This document shows positions 1-9,600 of a stretch of DNA of 64,000 nt, piece after piece. The notes under the pieces were generated by a model. That model saw nothing but the letters and a program-made list of their open reading frames with translations. It ran no database searches and was not told the origin of the DNA. Numbering within the stretch: the stretch's first letter is position 1; each line of letters begins with the position of its first letter. The position numbers and the translations under genes are program-made. The DNA comes from Ciona savignyi. Its lineage: Eukaryota > Chordata > Ascidiacea > Phlebobranchia > Cionidae. The DNA lies in NCBI GenBank assembly GCA_000149265.1, contig CH002827.1:2288148-2352147 (forward strand). The letters are read 5' to 3'.

Positions 1-670
1 ATAAGATGAATCAACTGTAACCCCCAATAATATAAGATGAAACAACTCTAACCCCCAATAATATAAGATGAATCAACCCTAACCCCCAATAATATAAGAT
101 GAATCAACCCTAACCCCCAATAATATAAGATGAATCAACTCTAACCCCCAATAATATAAGATGAATCAACTCTAACCCCCAATAATATAAGATGAATCAA
201 CTCTAACCCCCAATAATATAAGATGAATCAACTCTAACCCCCAATAATATAAGATGAATCAACTCTAACCCCCAATAATATAAGATGAATCAACCCTAAC
301 CCCCAATAATATAAGATGAATCAACTCTAACCCCCAATAATATAAGATGAATCAACCCTAACCCCCAATAATATAAGATGAATCAACTCTAACCCCCAAT
401 AATATAAGATGAATCAACTCTAACCCCCAATAATATAAGATGAATCAACCCTAACCCCCAATAATATAAGATGAATCAACTCATACCCCCAATAATATAA
501 GATGAATCAACCCTAACCCCCAATAATATAAGATGAATCAACTCTAACCCCCAATAATATAAGATGAATCAACTCTAACCCCCAATAATATAAGATGAAT
601 CAACTCATACCCCCAATAATATAAGATAAATTAACCCTAACCCCAAATAATATAAGATGAATCAACTCTT
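1..670. repeat. 31-bp minisatellite array in a PLC-gamma intron
   Basis: About 21 head-to-tail copies of a 31-bp unit, with GATGAATCAACTCTAACCCC at its core; copies differ at a few positions (ACTCTAAC, ACCCTAAC, ACTCATAC). The array starts before the window. It runs to within about 13 bases of the AG acceptor of the first visible phospholipase exon (683). The CTCTAAC/CCCTAAC part of each unit looks like a splice branch point followed by a C-rich tract. It also contains CCCTAACCCC, which resembles telomeric DNA, but the 31-bp period and intronic place argue against a telomere. Confidence 0.97.
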
Positions 671-682
671 ACCTTCTAACAG

Positions 683-3600
683 GAATGGAACCTGCATTAC
701 TTCGTGCTCACCGAGGACAACAAACTTGTGTACACCGAGGAGCGCCAATCCCAACCACACGAGGACTCTCCCGATGAGGTCGTCAACGATGATACGACAA
801 ATCAGGATAGAAAGGTTTGTGATGTCATAGTTTTGGTTGTTGGTCATTGCAGATATCATTTAGTAACGTCCAAAAAATGAAGAAATGTTCTAAGAAACAC
901 ACTTAAAAAAATGTTGGGTTAACATTTTGTGAATTGCCATTATACTTTTTATACCGACTGTTTACCAAAACATTGATAATATTACTCCCACATAATTATC
1001 CTTAATTCCATTTATAAAGAGGTCTCCCATCCACTTCCAAAATATAGATGGGTCTACCCCTAAATGTAGATGGATCTCCCTTAAACGCATGGATATACAT
1101 TACATTCCCATTCTTCTTACAAATACCCTGCCCCCCTCCCCAGAATAGCGGGGACACAACAGAACTCCACTACTCTGAGAAGTGGTATCATGGTCAGGTG
1201 AATCGGGAAGAGGCGGAGAAGTTGCTCAGGGAGTATAACGGACCGGATGGATCGTTCATGGTGCGAGGGAGTGGAACGTTCATCGGGAATTACACCCTCA
1301 CCTTCATGTGAGTTTTAATATGTCATGTATTGCTTGTCGAGTATCAAGTATATTATTGAGTATAATGGTGGTAAACTAAAATTAGGATTAGAAAATAAGT
1401 TTTGAGAAGTGATGTAACGTGCCAGGGGAACAATATGCTACTTGATGTCAGATGAAGGAGGTAAATGTGCCAGCGAACAAATTAAGTGAAGAGAAATGTA
1501 TCCATTACTATCTACCCATCATCTATGGCGATTTAACATTTCTTAAAAACTTTATAACATTCGAACCCACACTAATAGATATTCTGCAATTCTCTTTACT
1601 CTATTCTTTTAGCTTTTTGTCTCACATCGAAGTAATTCCGGCTTTTCGGATTTTACTTTTTTAGACAGTTTATACTTAAATAACTATCTGTCAGTCAAAT
1701 TACCTGTCATATCATCGAAATATATTGTGGTTTTAGCTTGTACTTACATGGAGAGCCAACCTTCTTTGTAGATAAGATTACTGACTCCCTTTTCCACTTT
1801 CTTGGCTGTCATTTTGTTTAGATTATTTGTGTGCATTTTTTTTATAATATCACAAGATTGTAAAGTGACTTGAACATAACTTTTTTTTTCTCAGGTACCA
1901 CGGTCGCGTCACCCACTGTCGGATCTACTCCCAGCAAACAAACGGGCTTACCTTCTACTACCTGGTGCAGGCTCTTGTGTTTGATAGCTTGTACAGTCTG
2001 ATATGGCACTACCAGAGATACCCCCTGCGAAACGTCAGCGTGAATTTCGAACTGTTGCTCACCGAGCCTGTGCCGCAACCAAACGCCCACGCAAACCAGG
2101 AGTGAGTTGTTTTAGGACTGAATTATCCATGGCAGAGTGTGCAATAAAAGTCCATTTTAATACTTGTGTTTTGGTTACCTCACTTCTTACATTCTATAAT
2201 GATGGGAAGATGTAGGTGTAAAAGACGGTTACTTCATTCAGGAACAACTAAGGATAAAGGGAATGCTTTATTACTCTTAATATATAAATTAATGTCAGTG
2301 TTCCCCTCCATCATTCCACAAGCTATACACAAGCTTAAAAATATTGTTTTTAGTTACAGTCTTTCTATCTTTTCATTAATGTGCAACATTACAAGTTGAT
2401 TGTATTAAATCACTTAGCATTTATAAGATTGGAAGCCACACAATTTACTTAATTGTTTAAGGCTTTGCCTTCATCACCCGATTGTTGGCTCGAAACCACC
2501 CGAGGCCAAGTCAGTTGTATATTTGGCAGCTTTTATCCGACATTACCTAAACTCACTGGTTCAAATGGATTAAACTAAAAAAAAAAACTCTTTAAATATT
2601 TACAAAACCCCGTAATACTGTGGGTGTTATTTTCTGACTTCCGTATGATAATATTGCGTTTTCCATCCACAGGAATAAAACAAAGGAGCTATAATGCATC
2701 TAACAAAAATTGTATTCCGATGTTAAACATTGTATTCCATATAGCTTGTAGACATATAGCTTGTACCTTAAAACATTGTGTTCCTCAGATGGTACCACGA
2801 CAACATGACAAGAATGGATGCTGAGAATATTCTGATGAAGATTCCACGTGATGGTGCGTTTCTCGTGCGGAAGTGTCGCTCTGATGACCCAGCAATAACC
2901 TGTTACGCTATTTCATTCAGGTTAAACAGACTATTGTTTATCGCTTAAAGACTTTAGTTCGACTTAGATTTGTTGACATTTTGCTAGATTATTTTACTGT
3001 TTTGTTTTATTGGGGAAACTCTTTTACCTTTTACTCTTTTTCTTTTGAACATAAGACTATTTAAATTGACTAAAAATCTTAATTATTCTATTAAACAAAC
3101 ATAATATTGTTTGTTTAGTATTTAATAACACTAAAATGTGTAAAATGTGCTTGCTTACTCTTTTACTACAAGATTTGAAATTATTAATTTTTTTTTAGTT
3201 TTAGTTTAGTTTATTTTTTGTTTTCACGATAAAAACATAAAGCAGGACTATTGATAAAAATTTAAAAAAACGCAAAACGACAGTCGTTAGAACACGTCTT
3301 AAAAAAGCAATAAATTATTAAAATTCGGTATAATTAGATTTTACTTCCATCTAACCCCTCCCCCCCAACTAACAGAGCAGAGGGAAGAATCAAGCACTGC
3401 AGGATCAAGCAGGGCTCGAGATTATTCGAGATCGGAAACGCGACATTTGAGACGTTGTGCGATGTGATATCGTTCTACGAGAAGAACACACTTTACAGGA
3501 AAGTACGGCTGAGGTATCCTGCCACAAGAGAACAAGTTCAGTTCCTAATGCAGGTAAAGCAAATGTTGCATTATCTTGGCTTTTATTTCACCAAAGCAGA

Positions 3601-6600
3601 CATTACATTTGTAATGAAGGGTGCAAATATAAAAAATAATGACTTAATATTCTCCAAACAGGACAATTTACAGTTGGGTTAGTGATTAGTAAAAATTTCC
3701 TTATTCCCTTGTTTTAATTCAGCCCCCTAATAGTATTAATTTCACTCTAGCCTTTCAAACTGCATCCATGGTATGCCTAATTTAAACTGAATTTCAGTTA
3801 AATTTGATTTGTATACTTAATAATAAACATACACAAATCAACATATTTTACCGAGATGGGCACTTTTGCACCTTTAATTGTATTACTTCCTAAATGTAAA
3901 GGCTGAAAAACTGTCTGCAAATGTTTTCACTAATTGGATTCATTTTTTCCTTATTAACCTTGTTAAATTCTGTAGGAGCCCAACTTGTACAGTCCTGAAA
4001 CAGCTGGTGGGGGAGGGGTTGCATATGTGCCACCTAATTTCATGTCGGTAACGGTGAAGGCATTGTACGATTATCACGCAGCACGCGAGGATGAACTTAC
4101 CTTCTGCAAACATGCCATCATATCCAACGTGGTGAAGCAAGATGGAGGCTGGTGAGTGGTTTTTTTCTCTCAGATCGTAACAAATACATTTGTGGTGTGT
4201 GCAGAACACTGCTGGTGAGCATAGAACACTGCCGGTGAGGGTAGAACATGGCTAGTGAGCGTAAAACACTTCTGGTGAGCATAGAACACTGCTGATCAGC
4301 GTAGAACAGTGAGCGCAAAAACACTACTGGTGAGCGTAGGACATTGCTGGTGAGCGTAGAACACTGCTGGTGAGCGTAGAACAGTGCTGGTGAGCGTAGA
4401 ACACTGCTGGTAGGCGTAAAACACTGCTGGTGAGCGTAAAACATTGCTGGTGAGCGTAAAACACTGCTGGTGAGCGTAGAACACTGCTGGTGAGCGTAGA
4501 ACACTGCTGGTGAGCGTAAAACACTGCTGGTGAGCGTAAAACATTGCTGGTGAGCGTAGAACACTGCTGGTGAGCGTAGAACACTGCTGGTGAGCGTAGA
4601 ACACTGCTGGTGAGCCTAAAACACTGCTGGTGAGCGTAGAACACTGCTGGTGAGCGTAGAACACTGCTGGTGAGAGTAAAACACTGCTGGTGAGAGTAAA
4701 ACACTGCTGGTGAGCGTAGAACACTGCTGTCGTTAAGCGTATAACACTGCTGGTGAGCGTAAAACACTGCTTGTAAGCGTAGATCATTGCTGGTGAGAAC
4801 AATTAAAAGGATGTGTAAAATAAATTTGAAAACCCAAACATAAAAAAAATAAAAACGATTCTAGTATTTAATATCTCATATTGTTGAATATTGTAGAAAT
4901 AGTCGATATCTTTGTTGAAATATGTAATATTCAACGTGTATAGCAATACCTTTCACCATGCAACTCTCTACTGACACAGGTGGCGAGGTGATTACGGAGG
5001 GAAGGTTGAGATGTGGTTTCCTAGCAACTACGTGGAGGAGATGGATTCCTCATGCAGGGAAGGAAGCACCAATAGTGATGACGCGGTGAGTTGGCTGCGT
5101 CAGATTCGTGATGGTCAACTTGGATAATTTTATAAACGAAGGATTTAAATCATTATTTATCAAATGAGACTGTAAATGAAACTTTTTTATTATAAATTTT
5201 TTTTCAACATTTATGGGATTTCCTTTTCAACATTTTTAACGTTTTTTTTTTTAAACAGAATCACAATGTATCATCCATCTATCTACCCTAAAATTGGGCC
5301 AAATGTACTTACATTATACAACATGATTTATATGTATGTTTATTATTCACCCAAAAAATTAAAATGTTTATCTGCTCCTTTATCATAATCTCTCGCAATA
5401 ATGTCATTGCCATAATTTAAACTTGTAACTTTACATGTATATATGCCCACGATATTTTAGATTTTACGAGTAGTAAATTTAAATATTACATCGAAATATT
5501 CCTATAGAAAACAGGCACCAACGTGCTGGGCGACATGCAGAAAGGAGTCATAGATCTCACCAACTGCACTATAGGTAAATATACAAACATATACTTTTTG
5601 GTAAATTATACCTCAACAGATAAACTAACTATTCCGGGCATATTCTAAATGTTCAATTTTGCAACAATATCACTTAACCCAAGTAAACACATATTTCGTA
5701 CCAAACTTTAACCATATCTATAGAAAGTCTTAGTGTGTGTGTTTATAAAGAGAGATTTGACTAATTATTTTATATATTGATCTTCCATGTTTTGTATTGT
5801 GCTAACATTATGGGCGGGTCCGTGGTAGATCCTGGACCAGGAATTTAGGCCAAAGAAGGCCCGTTATATATATATATATATATAGAAATGTACTAAGTTT
5901 ATGTTTCTAGTGTGATAAATATACTTACTTCATTTCTACCACAAATTTCACCCAACTAGACCACCAAACCCTCACCCCCATCTTTTACCTCAAGTTTCAT
6001 TAAAACCCCATCTCTTTCAGAGCTGATGCCAGGGGGTAAAGGTCATCAAAGCCACACTTTCCGAATTGTGCGTCAAAATGGAGACCAGCTCCACATGGCA
6101 ACCGACACGAAGGACGAGTTGGTGTCCTGGCTTAACAACCTGAAAGAAGTGATTGATAAGCAGGACACTCAGGTTTGTTTTGTATTTGTTCTGGAGGAGG
6201 ACAGTGGATTTAAAAATTAGGATGACCAGTGGATAATCCCTACCAATCGAGAAATCCAGAATGATGTAAAATAAAAAATCTACCAACCACACACTGTATT
6301 AGCTTCCGCAACTCGACTGTGGGCAGGAGTCTTACGATACCACTATATAAAGCTAGCGATTACCACCCTTGAGGATATAAATAAACTTAACTTTTGAACA
6401 GTAATAGCTTAGGTAACATTACTGTGGATACAAAACGTCTTACAATAGTGTTAACTAGAAGCTTTAATTGTGACGAGGATATAAATGAATCTCCTACTGT
6501 TGTGGCTTAATCAACTGTAACATAAGGTGTGCATGAGGTATATTAAGACACCAGTGAAAATATCCTTTGTATGAGGATGTCAATCATAAATTACCATGCA

Positions 6601-9600
6601 GGCACTGAACCGAAAAGATATGGAAAAGAAAACGAGCATTGCAGTGGAGCTATCTGACCTGGTGGTGTATTGCAGACCTGTGCAGTTTAATCCAAGTTCA
6701 AGTAAGTCTGGACTACATGCCTTATTGTAGTTGATTGTTTGGTTTGCATGGAAAATCATACATGTTATAATGCTGTGATATATGGTTGCAATATTTTTGC
6801 TGCAGTGTATCTTATTCAATGGTACAGTGGTCATCACAATTATTTGAATTGTATCCCCACCGAAGCAATAGTTTACTTCATTTTGCTCTAGGGGCTGTAC
6901 TAAGTACTGTCTGATAGGAACATAGCTGTAGCCTAGCTGGGATGATTGGCTTATTTGTTTATACAACATGACAAACATTTCAGTAATTCCAATGTTACCT
7001 TAAATCTTTCATGTTTTTAACTATTAAGTCGCCATTAAATGACAATTTTGCATTGTTTATCAACAGAGGGACATTGTTACGAAATGTCATCGTTCCCTGA
7101 GCAGAAAGCTGAACGTTACGTGTGTCGCGATAAAGCTCGGTTCTTCCTCAACTACAACCACCGCCAACTATCGAGGATATATCCCAAGGTAAGTCAGCTT
7201 TATCACTTAAAGTATGCATATGGTTATAGGTATTTATTTTTGTCATCGCACACATAATTTTGAATAGTTTTTCGTGGTGCTTGATGATTGCATTATAACA
7301 ACCAATATGGCAATAGATAGTAAAACCACAGTGTGACATCATAGCTCCATAGTATGACATCATAGCTCCATAGTATGACATCATTATTCCATATGATGAC
7401 ATCACAACTTCAGAGTATGACATCACAACTCCATTGTATGACATCACAACCCCATGGTGTGACATCATAACCCCATAGTGTGACATCATAACAGGGCACC
7501 CGTGTTGAGTCATCGAATTACAATCCGATCCCGTTTTGGAACTGTGGGACCCAACTTGCTGCGATCAACTTCCAGACCGGAGGTTTCACTTTGTGTTTTA
7601 GGGTTTAAATAGATTTTGGTAAAAATTGATTGCAAGATAGATTGTGTCAATTGTAATGGGCAGTCCAGTTTTTTAGCCCATGTTACCCTCCTTACATCAT
7701 TCAAATATTTTGACTTGTAGAAATCTGTAATTTTTATCTGTCATGTTTTACCCTTGGTAAATGTTTAATCATAAAAAAAATTTAAACAGAATTTGTTGTG
7801 AAGTGTTTTGTTGATCTATTTTGTCATGGTTACTGTGTTAAATGTTTAATTGAATAAATTGAACAACTTTTTTTTGTATTAATAAGTGTTTTGTTATTTT
7901 TTCATGCTTAACTCTTGTTAAATATTCAAACAAAACAATTAACAGATTTTTATATTACAGCATGTTATGTTGCTCTAATTTGGCATGGTTACTGTGTTAA
8001 ATGTTTAATCAAAAAAATTGAACAACTAGTTTGGTAGCAAAAAGTGTTTTTGTCATATTTTCATGCAATTAACAGATTTTTATATTAAAACGTGTTGTAT
8101 TGATTTATTTTGTCATGTTTGGCGCTTGTAAAATGGTCGATCGCAACAGATCGGTCGATGCAGTTAAACGAAGCTCGATTCGAGATGTACAACCGATGTG
8201 GTTACGTTCTTCAACCACACTTCTTTAAAGACGATCTCTACCATCCCTACAATAAGAACAATGTGCCAGGGGTTGAACCACTTATAATGAACATACAGGT
8301 AAGAGGACGTATGGTTTCTTGTAATTTTTATTATGTAGTGTGTTTTTGTTTGCTAGCTACATAAAAAATGAAATAATTTTTAGAGTATACGAGCTCGGAA
8401 AGCGGTATTTATATAACCCCCCTGTCATAATCTTTTAAGTTAGCTTTTTATGATTAAGTACAGTTAATTGCCATATGTATCTACGCTTTGACTTATACAC
8501 ATGTTCTCTTCTGTTTATCATGAGAAAGAGGCAGGTGGCTTTATAACATGGCTAATTGTTCAATTAGCCCGGTAATAGGTGTATGTAGGTATTGCAGTGT
8601 GTTCTAGTGGTCAATAACACAAGTAACACCCGTAAGAGTCTTTTCTAAGAACAAAAGTAAAAAGCTAGCACCTGGTTTCGATCCCACAACTTTCCAGCTA
8701 AGGTAACCAACCACAAGTTCCTCATCGTCCAACTTGTATCACCACCCACCCACCAACAGATATTAGCCGCACGTCATCTACCAAAGTCCGGCCGAGGGTT
8801 AGCGTGCCCGTTTATTGAGGTTGAGATCATCGGTTGCGACTACGATGATGGAAAGGTGAAAACTCCCAAGAAAGGTATTATTTCTTCATAATTATCGCTT
8901 GTACTTTTTTGTATGTTTTCTTTTTTTTCAATTTTTTACTCTTGCTATATTTTCAATTTTATGTACCTATTTAATTTTTTTATTATACCAATTTTTTATT
9001 CTTCAGTCATTTTTTGTTAGTGAATTTTTGTTCAACTTTTTTATTTTTTATCTTTTTTAAATCCTTTAATTTTATTTATATATAATATTGCCAGTTACCG
9101 CTGTGACAGGTTTGTTTTAAAGAGCTTTGTAACAATACCATTTTAACATCTAAATAATTAACATTACTTTTAATAATTTTATTAAGATTTCTATAAAACA
9201 CCGTCATCACATTCCTCAATTATGACATCACAGATGACAATGGATTGAACCCGACATGGGACAACAGCGGGACGAACAACGACAGCACGTTCGATTTCGA
9301 CATCTTGTGTCCGGCCACCGCATTCCTCAGATTCACAGTGTACGACCAGGATATGTTCGGGGATCCAAACTTCCTCGCGATGTCAACCATTCCTGTGCCG
9401 TGTGTGAAATCTGGTGGGTGCAGGGGTGCAATGGGAGTTGGGATGGGGGTTAATCCAAGGGATTTGGGATGGGGGGTTTATCCAAGGGATTTGGGATGGG
9501 GGGTTTATCCAAGGGATTTGGGATGGGGGGTTTATCCAAGGGATTTGGGATGGGGGGTTTATCCCATGGTGTGACTTTGGAACTCGGGTTTATCCAAGGT

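Noticed and set aside
1..670. Telomere-like CCCTAACCCC array
   Set aside because: 31-bp period, intronic position and neighbouring exon show a minisatellite, not a chromosome end.
4118..4802. Three overlapping minus-strand frames of 147-168 codons with a 20-residue repeat
   Set aside because: They exist because a 20-bp repeat without stops is open in all three frames; they lie in an intron and have no start context or family.
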